Translations under genes and position numbers: made by a program | Source: Xanthobacter autotrophicus | Lineage (GTDB): Bacteria; Pseudomonadota; Alphaproteobacteria; Rhizobiales; Xanthobacteraceae | Assembly (NCBI RefSeq): GCF_043194295.1 | Contig: NZ_JBAFVK010000003.1 | Reading direction: 5' to 3' (one strand) | DNA length: 64,000 nucleotides | The notes under the pieces: model-generated | Seen by the model: only the letters and a program-made list of their open reading frames with translations | Database searches by the model: none | What the model was told of the DNA's origin: nothing | Shown here: positions 9,452-18,001 of the stretch, piece by piece | How the letters are laid out: each line of letters opens with the position of its first letter | Numbering within the stretch: position 1 is the first letter of the stretch

Positions 9452-10459
9452 TTGGCCCTCGTCCTACCGTTCGAGCCCAACGAGCCGTCCATCGAGGCCC
9501 TGGTCGCCCTGGTGAAGGCGGACATGGAACGCGTGAACGCCACCATCCTGGCGCGCACCGGCTCCGACGTGGCGATGATTCCCGAGGTGGCCAACCACCT
9601 CATCTCTTCCGGCGGCAAGCGCTTGCGGCCGATGCTGACGCTCGCCTGCGCGTCGCTCTCCGGCTATCGGGGCGACGGCCATGTGAAGCTCGCGGCGTCC
9701 GTGGAGTTCATGCACACCGCCACCCTCCTGCACGACGACGTGGTGGACGAGAGCGACATGCGCCGGGGCAAGCTCGCCGCCCGCAAGCTGTGGGGCAACG
9801 AGGCCAGCGTGCTGGTGGGCGACTTCCTGCTGGGACAGGCGTTCAAGATGATGGTGGAGGTGGGTTCCATGACCTGCCTCGACATCCTCGCCACCGCCGC
9901 CTGCGTCATCGCCGAGGGCGAGGTGATGCAGCTCGCCGCCGCCAAGAACACCGCCACCTCGGAAGACGATTATCTCGCCGTCATCCGCGGCAAGACCGCC
10001 GAGCTGTTCGCCGCCGCCTGCGAGGTGGGCGCGGTGCTGGGCCAGCGGCCGAAGGCCGAGCAGGCCGCCTGCCGCTCCTATGGCATGAATCTCGGCATCG
10101 CCTTCCAGCTGGTGGACGACGCTCTCGACTACGGCGGCAGCCAGGCCAAGCTCGGCAAGAATGTGGGCGACGATTTCCGCGAGGGGAAGATCACCCTGCC
10201 GGTGCTGCTCGCCTTCCGCCGCGGCGACGCCACCGAACGCGCCTTCTGGCAACGCTGCCTGGAAAAGGGCGAGGGCAACGACGCCGACCTTGATCAGGCC
10301 ATCGGCCTCATGACCCGTCACCGCGCCATCGCGGACACGGTGGAGCGGGCGCGCCACTACGGCGCCATCGCCAAGGATGCGCTGGCTCTGTTCCCCAACG
10401 GTCCCGCCAAGGACGCGCTGATGGAAGCCGTGGATTTCTGCCTGTCCCGCGCTCACTGA
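9452..10459 (+). CDS. ispB: Octaprenyl (polyprenyl) diphosphate synthase
   Basis: This trans-prenyltransferase builds the long isoprenoid side chain of ubiquinone from IPP and an allylic diphosphate. Both aspartate-rich motifs are present: LLHDDVVDESDMRRG and FQLVDDALDYGG. ISSGGKRLRPMLTLAC near residue 50 binds pyrophosphate. The best start is TTG at 9452 (LALVLPFEPNEPSIEAL), preceded by GGGAG at proper distance, giving 335 residues, the normal length. The frame is open upstream to 9074 but that part overlaps the divergent DUF2007 gene and does not resemble the family. Confidence 0.93.
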   Translation: MALVLPFEPNEPSIEALVALVKADMERVNATILARTGSDVAMIPEVANHLISSGGKRLRPMLTLACASLSGYRGDGHVKLAASVEFMHTATLLHDDVVDESDMRRGKLAARKLWGNEASVLVGDFLLGQAFKMMVEVGSMTCLDILATAACVIAEGEVMQLAAAKNTATSEDDYLAVIRGKTAELFAAACEVGAVLGQRPKAEQAACRSYGMNLGIAFQLVDDALDYGGSQAKLGKNVGDDFREGKITLPVLLAFRRGDATERAFWQRCLEKGEGNDADLDQAIGLMTRHRAIADTVERARHYGAIAKDALALFPNGPAKDALMEAVDFCLSRAH

Positions 10460-10574
10460 TACCATTGGCCTTGGTCGTTGACCGAGGCCGAATAGGCACT
10501 ATCGAGGTGGGCACGCTCAAACGCCGCGCGGGCTTGGCTAACAGCCAATGGGGCGCGGCGCCATCCGGGACAGC

Positions 10575-10607
10575 AAAAGGCCGGCCCCTCGCGGAGCCGG
10601 CCTTTTT
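10575..10607. terminator. Bidirectional rho-independent terminator between ispB and doxX
   Basis: An 11-base arm AAAAGGCCGGC at 10575-10585 pairs with GCCGGCCTTTT at 10596-10606, followed by T. The A-run on one side and T-run on the other let it serve both convergent genes. It lies 115 bases after the ispB stop and 20 before the doxX stop. Confidence 0.85.
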
Positions 10608-10626
10608 CGTGTGTCGCGGAAGAGGA

Positions 10627-11055
10627 TCAGGCCAGGGCGCGGCGGCTGCCGGGGATGAGGGCGGCGGGCTTCACCGCGTAGGCGCCTTCGCCGGCAAGGG
10701 CCACCACCAGGGACGCCACCACGAGGAAGGCGGGATATTCCCAGCCGCCGCCGGCCGCGGAGAACACCCAGCCATTGGGCAGGTGGAAGTTGAGCGCGCC
10801 GAGCATCAGGGGGATGAGCAGGATGGCCACTTGGCGGGCATAGACGCCGCCGATGAGCAGCAGGCCGCCGATGACTTCCGCTGCGATGAAGGGAATGGCG
10901 AGGAAGCCAGGCAGGCCGATCTTGTTGGCAAGGAAACCGGCGAAGCCGGGAACGGTGAAGATGAAGATCTTCATCAGGCCGTGCGAAAGCCACATGAGGC
11001 CCAGCGCGACGCGCAGGAGGAAGAGGCCGTAGGGAGCGGTGCGTGTGTCAACCAT
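10627..11055 (-). CDS. DoxX-family membrane protein
   Basis: The 142-residue protein has four hydrophobic helices and the DoxX signature LLRVALGLMWLSHGLMKI near the start, GLPGFLAIPFIAAEVIGGLLL in the middle and LPNGWVFSAAGGGWEYP before the last helix. DoxX-like proteins are linked to thiosulfate:quinone oxidoreductase and to detoxification, but this short single-domain form is a general membrane protein of uncertain role. A GGAGAT element precedes the ATG. It is divergent from a LysR gene across a palindromic site, so that regulator probably controls it. Confidence 0.88.
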   Translation of the reverse strand: MVDTRTAPYGLFLLRVALGLMWLSHGLMKIFIFTVPGFAGFLANKIGLPGFLAIPFIAAEVIGGLLLIGGVYARQVAILLIPLMLGALNFHLPNGWVFSAAGGGWEYPAFLVVASLVVALAGEGAYAVKPAALIPGSRRALA

Positions 11056-11115
11056 GGGAGTGATCTCCGGTTTGATGTGGCACCACCTCTAGCTTTCGCA
11101 CTCCCGCAACGCCAT

Positions 11116-11137
11116 ACTCAAGAAATCAAGCTTGAGT
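11116..11137. promoter_or_regulatory. Palindromic candidate operator between doxX and lysR
   Basis: The perfect inverted repeat ACTCAAG (11116-11122) / CTTGAGT (11131-11137) has a third half-site CAAG at 11127-11130 forming an inner CAAGCTTG palindrome. It lies 61 bases upstream of the doxX start and 55 upstream of the lysR start. Position and dyad symmetry fit a LysR-type binding site; regulation is inference. Confidence 0.55.
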
Positions 11138-11191
11138 TTGCATTCGCGCAAATCACACCATCGCGCGGACGACGGACGGGTGGGGTTCGGA

Positions 11192-12133
11192 ATGATCGCC
11201 TGGGATGATTTCCGCCTGGTTCAGGCCATTGCACAGAGCAGCTCGCTGGCCGGGGCGGCCGAGCAGCTGGGGGTGAACCATTCCACCGTGTTCCGCCGGC
11301 TCGGCGCGCTGGAGGAGCAGCTCGGCGCACGGCTGTTCGAGCGTGCGCGCTCCGGCTACGTGCCCACCGCCACCGGCGAGGAGATGGTACGCCTCGCCGA
11401 GCGCATGGCCGACGAGGTGCTGTCCGTGGAGCGGCGAATCACCGGCCAGGACCTGCGGCCCTCCGGCGAATTGCGCGTGACCACCAATGACACCCTCCTG
11501 GTGCACATGCTCACGCCCGTGTTCGCCTCATTCCTCAAGGCCTACCCCGAGATCCGGCTGGACGTGGTCATCTCCAACCAGTCCCTCAGCCTGTCGAAGC
11601 GCGACGCGGATATCGCCATCCGCGCCAGCGACCGGCCGGGGGATACGCTGGTGGGCCGGCGCATGGCCTCCATCGCCTGGGCCGTCTATGCCCGCGCGGA
11701 CCGGGCGCCCGCGACCCCACTCGGCACCGGCGATTTCAGGCGCCACGACTGGATCGGATTTTCCGACAATCTCGGCGGCATCAAGCCGGCCAAATGGCTG
11801 CGCGAGCGGGTGGACGAGGAGCGCATCATCTATCGCGTCAACACCGTTCTGGGGCTGGCGGAGGCGGCGGCCGAAGGCATCGGCCTCGCCATGCTGCCCT
11901 GCTTCATCGCGGCGGTGACGCCGGGCCTCGTTCAGGTCATGGCGCCACAGGCGGATGTGGAATCGGGCCTGTGGCTCTTGACCCATCCGGATATCAAGGC
12001 CACGGCGCGGGTGCGCACCTTCATGGAGCATGCCGGCCGCGAGATCGGCAAGCTGCGCGGGCGCATCGAAGGGCAGGAAACGCGAGTGGAGGCGGCACGG
12101 GTCTCCACTGAAGACCTGACAGTCGAGGGCTGA
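11192..12133 (+). CDS. LysR-family transcriptional regulator
   Basis: The ATG at 11192 gives 313 residues. The N-terminal winged helix reads AIAQSSSLAGAAEQLGVNHS then TVFRRLGALEEQLGARLFER, a typical LysR HTH. The effector domain begins near residue 90 (SGELRVTTNDTLLVHMLTPV) and contains RDADIAIRASDRPGDTLVGRR and AAAEGIGLAMLPCF. It is most like the LysR group that acts as repressor or activator of an adjacent divergent gene, here doxX. The effector is unknown. Confidence 0.92.
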   Translation: MIAWDDFRLVQAIAQSSSLAGAAEQLGVNHSTVFRRLGALEEQLGARLFERARSGYVPTATGEEMVRLAERMADEVLSVERRITGQDLRPSGELRVTTNDTLLVHMLTPVFASFLKAYPEIRLDVVISNQSLSLSKRDADIAIRASDRPGDTLVGRRMASIAWAVYARADRAPATPLGTGDFRRHDWIGFSDNLGGIKPAKWLRERVDEERIIYRVNTVLGLAEAAAEGIGLAMLPCFIAAVTPGLVQVMAPQADVESGLWLLTHPDIKATARVRTFMEHAGREIGKLRGRIEGQETRVEAARVSTEDLTVEG

Positions 12134-12222
12134 AACGACATCGCGCAGATCAAGCCAGCATCAAACAGGCCGTCTAAGAACGTGCTTGAAAACTCAGCGC
12201 AGGCCCTGCCGCAATCACCTCT

Positions 12223-12330
12223 GTCATGCCCGGCCTTGTGCCGGTATCCACGCCGAGCCGCTTGAGACAGCGTGCGCAAGCTCTTCCCGGCCGCTCCGCG
12301 TGGATGGCCGGGATAGGCCCGGCCATGACG
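12223..12330. repeat. 108-bp dispersed palindromic repeat, copy A
   Basis: The element starts GTCATGCCCGGCC and ends GGCCCGGCCATGAC, so its termini are inverted repeats, with internal TATCCACGC and GCGTGGATGG arms. Copy B at 14623-14730 has exactly the same length and is in the opposite orientation. Such elements are common intergenic repeats in Rhizobiales genomes; they are probably non-coding and able to fold as RNA. Confidence 0.8.
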
Positions 12331-12403
12331 GCGCGAAAACACCTAAGTGGTCGGCGCACGCTCAACGGTTCGAGTTTTCAAACTCGCGATAAGCGGCCGG
12401 GGA

Positions 12404-12877
12404 TTACTCTGCCGAGGCTTCGGCGGTGTTGCTGCGCGGCTTGGACTTGGCGCGGCGGGAGGCCACCTGGGACTTGTCCCCGCCGGCGCTCACGAACTCG
12501 CACCACATGGTCTGCACGCCGGCGAGCGAGCCGCGGAACGAGCCGGGGCCGGTCTTCACCAGGTCGAAGCAGGGCTCGAAGGTCATGCCCTTGACGAAAC
12601 CGCACACATTATCCCCGCGCACACGCAACGTGTTGGCGGGCAGGCGGACAAAGCGCGGTTCCTTGTCGGGCATGGTGATCATGCCGGCGACCGAGCCGTC
12701 GGGATAGATGCGGCCGGCGCCCTTCGATCCCTCGAAGCAGCTGAAGGAGAACATCTTGCCCACCGCGAAATCCCGCGCCTGCTGGGCGGAGAGCTGCTGG
12801 CCGGAATTCTGCTGGGCCAAGGCCGGGCCACTGGCGAATGCGGCAAAGCCCAAGGCCGCGAAAAGGATGCTGCGCAT
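12404..12877 (-). CDS. Exported hypothetical protein
   Basis: The ATG at 12877 gives 157 residues with a clear signal peptide (MRSILFAALGFAAFASGPALA, cut before QQNS). The mature protein holds four cysteines in spaced positions (FSCFEG, DNVCGFV, EPCFDL, TMWCEF), suggesting disulfides in the periplasm, and a basic Ser/Lys/Arg-rich tail. I do not recognise a named family; similar small exported proteins of unknown function occur in alphaproteobacteria. It stands alone, flanked by a dispersed repeat downstream and a tandem repeat tract upstream. Confidence 0.7.
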   Translation of the reverse strand: MRSILFAALGFAAFASGPALAQQNSGQQLSAQQARDFAVGKMFSFSCFEGSKGAGRIYPDGSVAGMITMPDKEPRFVRLPANTLRVRGDNVCGFVKGMTFEPCFDLVKTGPGSFRGSLAGVQTMWCEFVSAGGDKSQVASRRAKSKPRSNTAEASAE

Positions 12878-13061
12878 GGCTCGTTCGCGAATACCTGTTT
12901 GATCCCCGTCACGTTGCGCAGAGACCACGGGTTGTTGTCAAGAGTCCGGAACAGCAGGAGAACACCCAAGCCGCCCGCCGTGTCGGATTTTGCCGGCACC
13001 GTGCCTTCCATGTCGCGGAAAGGTGGCGGTCCCGGCCACGCGGTGGGGCTTAGGCCACCAG

Positions 13062-13157
13062 CGTGCCCGAACTGTGGCGGCGGGTCAGGCCAGCCAGCAT
13101 TCGCGAATTGTGACGGCTACGCCGCCCAGCATTCGCAAATTGTGGCGGCTAAGCCGC
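13062..13157. repeat. Short tandem repeat tract at the end of the MFS gene
   Basis: Two 32-base units (13095-13126 and 13127-13157) share CAGCATTCGC then AATTGTG, CGGCTA and GCCGC, with a degenerate third unit upstream (13062-13094). Each unit ends in a small palindrome (GCGGCT/AGCCGC). The second unit includes the last codons and stop of the MFS gene, so the array may act as its terminator region. Confidence 0.65.
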
Positions 13158-14402
13158 GACAGGCACCCGCACCACGGGGCGCTCCTTGATGGGCAGGTTG
13201 ATGGCGGCGGAGGCGAACGACAGCGCCACCGAGAGCCACCACACCCAGGTATAGGAGCCCGTCGCCACATAGAGCGTGCCGCCCAGCCACACGCCGAGGA
13301 AGCCGCCCACCTGATGGGAGAAGAAGGCGAAGCCATACAGCATCGCCATGTAGCGGGTGCCGAACATGAGCATCACCAGCCCTGAGGTGGGCGGCACCGT
13401 GGAGAGCCACAGGAAGCCCATGGCCGCCCCGAACACGTAGCAGCTGAGCGGCGTGATGGGCATGAGCACGAACACCGCGATGGCCACGCCCCGCCCGGCG
13501 TAGATCCACGCCAGCAGCCACTTGCGCGACACCCGGCTGGACAGATAGCCCGCCGTGAGCGAGCCGAGGATGTTGAACAGGCCGATCAGCGCCAGCGTGT
13601 AGGCGCCCACCGACAGGCTCATGCCATTGTCCACCAGGAAGGCCGGCATGTGCACCGTGACGAAGGCGAGCTGGAAGCCACAGGTGAAGAAGCCCAGCAC
13701 CAGCATCACATAGCTTGGGTGGCGCAGCGCCTCGCCGATGGCGGCGCCGATGCCCTGCTGTGGCGCCGCGGCCACGGCGCCCGGCTTTGCCGCGGCAACC
13801 CCACGGGTTGCCAGCGCCAGCGAGAACGGCATGACGATAAGCAACGCGGCGCCGAACACGATCAGCGTCTCGTGCCAGCCGATGGTGTCCATCAACGCGC
13901 GGCTGAGGGGCGGGAACAGGAACTGGCCGAACGAGCCCGCCGCCGTCGCCGCGCCGAAGCCGATGGACTTCCATTCATCCGGCAGCAGCTTGCCGAAGGC
14001 GGCCAGCACCAGGTTGAACGAGGCGGCGGACAGGCCGAAGCCCACCATCACGCCGGCGGTGAGATGCAGCATGCCGGGGGTGTCGGCATAGGCCATCAGC
14101 ACGAGGCCGGCGGCATAGAGCAGTGCGCCGCAGCACAGCACCCGCACCGTGCCGAAGCGGTCGGCGATGGCGCCCGCGAACGGCGAGCCGACGCCCCAGA
14201 GCAGGTTCTGCAGCGCCACAGCGAGGCCGAACACGTCGCGCCCCCAGCCGAATTCCTGCGACATGGGCAGCAGGAACAGGCCGAACACCGAGCGCGGGCC
14301 GAAGGTGACAAGGGCGATGACGCAGCCGGCGACCAGAATGAGCATGGCCGGAAGCGCGCGCCGCGTGCCGGAGGGCACCGGCACCGAGGACGTGGCAGAC
14401 AT
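13149..14402 (-). CDS. MFS transporter
   Basis: The 417-residue protein has about twelve hydrophobic helices in two halves split by a cytoplasmic loop near residues 200-220 (ATRGVAAAKPGAVAAAPQQG). Typical MFS features are the loop after helix 2 (GAIADRFGTVRVL) and FGPRSVFGLFLLPMSQEFGWGRDVFGLA at the start. It resembles the oxalate/formate antiporter-like (OFA/MCT) branch of MFS, but the substrate cannot be read from the sequence. It is a single gene with a GC-poor leader upstream. Confidence 0.88.
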   Translation of the reverse strand: MSATSSVPVPSGTRRALPAMLILVAGCVIALVTFGPRSVFGLFLLPMSQEFGWGRDVFGLAVALQNLLWGVGSPFAGAIADRFGTVRVLCCGALLYAAGLVLMAYADTPGMLHLTAGVMVGFGLSAASFNLVLAAFGKLLPDEWKSIGFGAATAAGSFGQFLFPPLSRALMDTIGWHETLIVFGAALLIVMPFSLALATRGVAAAKPGAVAAAPQQGIGAAIGEALRHPSYVMLVLGFFTCGFQLAFVTVHMPAFLVDNGMSLSVGAYTLALIGLFNILGSLTAGYLSSRVSRKWLLAWIYAGRGVAIAVFVLMPITPLSCYVFGAAMGFLWLSTVPPTSGLVMLMFGTRYMAMLYGFAFFSHQVGGFLGVWLGGTLYVATGSYTWVWWLSVALSFASAAINLPIKERPVVRVPVAA

Positions 14403-14861
14403 GGAAAAGACTCGCTGTGCGACGCCAGGGGGCGCCTTTCACAGCCAGTCTACGGATTTGCCGGCCCTATTGAAAATCAATATTGATCAAGCGATCCATG
14501 AAGGATCCTCATGGAAGGCGCCGATGGCGTTGGCCGATGAGGGATCACCGGCCAACGCCCGGAGTCGGTTTTACAATTCGATCATCCGAAGCACGTGCAA
14601 CCATCAACAGCGCTTTTCCACCGTCATGGCCGGGCTTGACCCGGCCATCCACGCGGGCAGGCTGGGGCTGATCTTCGCATGCTGTCCCGAGCGGCACGGC
14701 GTGGATACCCGGGACAAGACCGGGCATGACGGCGGTGATTGCGATGGCGCCCTTCTGAACGTCCAAACCAAGCGCGAGCCTCAGGACATGCTTGGTCAGC
14801 CCGATCGGCATCGATCACAGACCGATGCCGATGGTCTCAGCGACCCGCAAGGCACCGGGGA
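14403..14861. other. Intergenic stretch with repeat copy B
   Basis: Apart from the 108-bp repeat at 14623-14730, this 459-base gap holds the presumed MFS promoter near 14460-14500 (AT-richer, AAAATCAATATTGATCAAG, which includes an ATCAATATTGAT palindrome). I see no supportable gene. Confidence 0.6.
14623..14730. repeat. 108-bp dispersed palindromic repeat, copy B
   Basis: The element starts GTCATGGCCGGGCTTGACCC and ends ACCGGGCATGAC. Read on the opposite strand it aligns over its full 108 bases with copy A at 12223-12330, with conserved ends, TATCCACGC and GCGTGGATGGCCGGG. Confidence 0.8.
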
Positions 14862-15371
14862 TCAGCCGCGGCGCGGGCCGTCGCCGTGCGGGCCGTGGCC
14901 GCCGTGACCGCCGCCATGGAACTGCTGGCGCAGCATCAGGTTGAGGCGCTGCTTCTGGCCGTCGTCCAGGGTCTTGTAGAGCGGGTCGGCGGCGTCGGCG
15001 ATCTTGCGCAGGTCGGTGGCGCCGGCGTCCATGCGGGTGGCCATGGCGCGCATGCGGGCGATGGGATCGGGCGCGGCATTGGACTCGCGAGCGGCCTGAC
15101 GGGCGGCGCGGGCTTCGTCGCGTCGGGCCATACGGTCCTTCGAAACCTGCTTCAGCGTGGCCTCGACGCCGGGCCAGAGCTTCTCCTGGTCGGGGGTCAG
15201 CTTGAGCGCGGTCTTGAGCGCGACGATGCGCGCATCGGTGAGGATGGCGCGATCCTCGGCGCTGGGGCGCCAGCGCCCGGTGTCCGGGCCAGCGTTGGAA
15301 TTGGCGGCAAAGCTCACCGCCGAGCCGGCGATAAGTGCAGCGGCAGTGGCGGCAATGACGGCTCGTTTCAT
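14862..15371 (-). CDS. LTXXQ-motif (Spy/CpxP-like) periplasmic protein
   Basis: The ATG at 15371 gives 169 residues with a signal peptide (MKRAVIAATAAALIAGSAVSFA). The mature helical part contains the family motif LTPDQ (KLTPDQEKLWPGVEATLKQV) and a related second element TLDDGQKQRLNLML. The tail is rich in Gly and His (FHGGGHGGHGPHGDG), which could bind metal. Spy/CpxP-type proteins act as periplasmic chaperones or stress sensors; this role is inferred. The coding strand is opposite to most open frames in this spot. Confidence 0.82.
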   Translation of the reverse strand: MKRAVIAATAAALIAGSAVSFAANSNAGPDTGRWRPSAEDRAILTDARIVALKTALKLTPDQEKLWPGVEATLKQVSKDRMARRDEARAARQAARESNAAPDPIARMRAMATRMDAGATDLRKIADAADPLYKTLDDGQKQRLNLMLRQQFHGGGHGGHGPHGDGPRRG

Positions 15372-15527
15372 GTGCAATCCTCCTTCAAGGGGCGAAGGAA
15401 GCATCGGGCAGCACCCCCCTGCGAGCAACTTAAAGTTCTGTAATTTATCCTTCTGTTACAAGTCGTTACACCTTGCGATACATGGCCACATCCAGGCCGT
15501 TTCTCCAGCATGATTTCGCCACGTCTG

Positions 15528-16448
15528 TCAGGAGGAATACCCTTCCCCGACAAGCACCTGACGCGTCAGCGACTGGACGCTCTGAATGTCCTTGGCATAG
15601 CCGCGCCGCTCCATGTCGCAGCGCCACGCGCCGGGCGCGCCGGAGATGCGGTACAGGCAATAACCGCCGGGTCCGCGTTCGGACCCCGGCCCCGCCGAGG
15701 CAGAGGGCACGCCCACCACCGGGATCGGCCCCGCACCGGTCGGGATCTGGCCGAGGGAGGCGCGATGGTCGTGGCCGTGCAGCACCAGCTCGGCCCCCGC
15801 CTCCGCCAGCACCGCGCGCACCTTGGCGGCGTCGCGCAGGTCGCGGTGGAACGGGCGCTCGCCCACCGGCGGATGGTGGATCATCACCACCCGGAACAGG
15901 CCCTCGGCCTTCAACTGCTCCAGCAGAGCCTTCAGCCGCGCCCGCTGGGCGTGGCCCATCTTGCCGCTGGCGAGGAACACGGCGGTGGGTACGGCGGTGG
16001 ACACGCCCACCACCGCCACCGGCCCGCGCCGGCGCACATAGGGGAACGCCTCCACGTCCACCGGCGTGTGGGGATGGGTGTCGTCCCCGGCGAGGAAGGG
16101 GGCCCAGTGCTCCAGATGGTAGTGCATGGCCGAGCGCACATAGGCGTCGTGGTTGCCGGGCACCACGCTCACCTTGTCCGGGGCGCCGAGGGAGGCGAGG
16201 AAGGTGGCGCCGGTATCGAATTCCGCCGGCAGGCTCACATTCACCAGGTCGCCAGTGACGCAGATATGGTCCGGCGCATGGGCCAGCAGGTCGGTGAGGA
16301 GCGGCGCCAGGGTGGCGGCGCCGAAATTGCGCCGACGCGCGCCGATCCAGTTCATCATACCGAAGAAGCGCTTGCCCAGAAGCTCGGAGATCCGCGCCTC
16401 GGGAATGGGGCCGAGATGGGGATCGGAGAGATGGGCCAGCACGTACAT
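15528..16448 (-). CDS. Calcineurin-like metallophosphoesterase
   Basis: The 306 residues carry all five metal-binding motifs of the family: SDPHLG at residue 8, GDLVN, GNHD, HHPP and HGHDH. The substrate is not evident; the family includes nucleotide and lipid phosphodiesterases. No signal peptide is seen, so it is probably cytoplasmic. A GAGGTTT element precedes the ATG. It is divergent from the glycoside hydrolase gene, with a small hairpin (CTGCACC/GGTGCAG, 16586-16605) between them. Confidence 0.9.
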   Translation of the reverse strand: MYVLAHLSDPHLGPIPEARISELLGKRFFGMMNWIGARRRNFGAATLAPLLTDLLAHAPDHICVTGDLVNVSLPAEFDTGATFLASLGAPDKVSVVPGNHDAYVRSAMHYHLEHWAPFLAGDDTHPHTPVDVEAFPYVRRRGPVAVVGVSTAVPTAVFLASGKMGHAQRARLKALLEQLKAEGLFRVVMIHHPPVGERPFHRDLRDAAKVRAVLAEAGAELVLHGHDHRASLGQIPTGAGPIPVVGVPSASAGPGSERGPGGYCLYRISGAPGAWRCDMERRGYAKDIQSVQSLTRQVLVGEGYSS

Positions 16449-16642
16449 GCGGAAAACCTCAGCTTCTGCCGCGAACGCCGGCCTTATAGCAGATCGCCCG
16501 TCCCGTTCACCCGCCCGCCGCCGCGGCGCTGCGCTTCGGGGACAATGTGGCGCGCACGCAATAAGTTGATGTTGCCGTCACGGTCCTGCACCCTTCATGG
16601 TGCAGTGCAGTTGCCAAGGTTTTCAATGCGAGTCCGGTTCCC

Positions 16643-17878
16643 GTGCGTCGTGCCCTCCTCATCGCGCTCAGCGCGTTCCTGATGCCGCCCTCCCTCCATG
16701 CCGCGCAGGTGAGCGTGCGCGGCGCCGAGATCGTCGTGGACGGCAAGCCCTTCATTCCCAACGGCGCCAGCGGCGAAGCCCGCTTTACCGATCTGAAGGC
16801 CCTCGGCGCCACCGTGGTGCGCACCTATGGGCAGGAGCCGGGGGAAATCCTCGACGCCGCCCAGCGGGCCGGGCTGAAGGTCATCGTCGGCTTCTGGCTC
16901 GGCCATCCGCGCCTCGGCTTCGATTACGCCAACCGCATCGCCGTGGCCCAGCAGCTGGAAGCCCTGCGCCACATGGTGGAGCGCTATCGCACCCACCCGG
17001 CGCTGCTCATGTGGGGCATCGGCAACGAAGTGGAGGTGGATCTCTCCCCCGAGGAGGCGCTGGCCGTGTGGCCGGCCATCGAGGAGGCGGCGAAGCTCGC
17101 CAAGACGCTGGACGGCCAGCACCCCACCATGGCGGCCGTCGCCGAGGTGGGCACCGACAAGGCCGCGCTGATCAAGCGCCTGGCGCCGAGCATCGACGTC
17201 ATCGGCATCAACGGGTATAGCGACGGCCTGCTCACCTCGGCCAAGCGCGCGCGGGCCCAGGGCTGGACCGGCCCCATCATGCTCACCGAGATGGGCGCGC
17301 AGGGCCATTGGGACGCCCCCACCGCACCGTGGGGGGCGCCCCTGGAGCCCACCTCATCGCAGAAGGCCGATCGCGTGCGGCGCTACCTGCTGGCGGCCAG
17401 GCAGGCGGGCGTGGGCGCCATGCCCTTCCTGTGGGGCCACAAGCAGGAGGTGACGCCCACCTGGTATTCCCTGCTGCTGCCCACCGGCGAATGGACCGAG
17501 ACGGTGGAAGCCATGGCCGATATCTGGGGCGGCACCCCGCCGGGCGGGGCCAACCATGCCCCGCGCATCCTCACCCTCGCCTTCGCCGGGCCGTCGCGCC
17601 TCCCCGCCGGGAACGAAACCCATATCCGCCTCACCGCCACCGATCCCGATGGCGATTCGCTGAAGGTGGAATGGCAGGTCATGGCCGAGACCACCGTGCG
17701 CAGCGTCGGCGGCGATCCCGAGCCGGTGCCGCCGAGCTTTCCCGAGGGCATTCATGATCCCCATCCGGCCGGGGTCCGCATCGCCGGCCTGCCGCCGGGC
17801 CGCTACCGTGTGTTCGTGACGGTGCGCGACGGCCGGGGCGCCGCCGCCACCGGCAACCTGCCGTTCGAGATCCAGTAG
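16643..17878 (+). CDS. Exported TIM-barrel glycoside hydrolase (clan GH-A)
   Basis: The GTG at 16643 gives 411 residues beginning with a signal peptide (MRRALLIALSAFLMPPSLHA). The body fits a (beta/alpha)8 barrel: acid/base Glu129 in MWGIGNEVE (Asn-Glu pair) and nucleophile Glu216 in IMLTEMG. A C-terminal immunoglobulin/cadherin-like module follows (about 310-411: RLTATDPDGDSLKVEWQV, YRVFVTVRDGRGAAATGN). It probably cleaves a beta-glucan or similar polysaccharide in the periplasm or outside the cell. The exact family and substrate are not determined. Confidence 0.8.
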   Translation: MRRALLIALSAFLMPPSLHAAQVSVRGAEIVVDGKPFIPNGASGEARFTDLKALGATVVRTYGQEPGEILDAAQRAGLKVIVGFWLGHPRLGFDYANRIAVAQQLEALRHMVERYRTHPALLMWGIGNEVEVDLSPEEALAVWPAIEEAAKLAKTLDGQHPTMAAVAEVGTDKAALIKRLAPSIDVIGINGYSDGLLTSAKRARAQGWTGPIMLTEMGAQGHWDAPTAPWGAPLEPTSSQKADRVRRYLLAARQAGVGAMPFLWGHKQEVTPTWYSLLLPTGEWTETVEAMADIWGGTPPGGANHAPRILTLAFAGPSRLPAGNETHIRLTATDPDGDSLKVEWQVMAETTVRSVGGDPEPVPPSFPEGIHDPHPAGVRIAGLPPGRYRVFVTVRDGRGAAATGNLPFEIQ

Positions 17879-18001
17879 GCAGCCGCTGACGTAGGAGCCA
17901 GGAAGCCGGCAGACCCGGGCGCGGTCAGGTTATTGCATGAAAGGCCTTGCCCCGGCGACGCCGGGCCGCTTTTCAGAACGCCGCGTATTTTTGGAGGTTT
18001 C

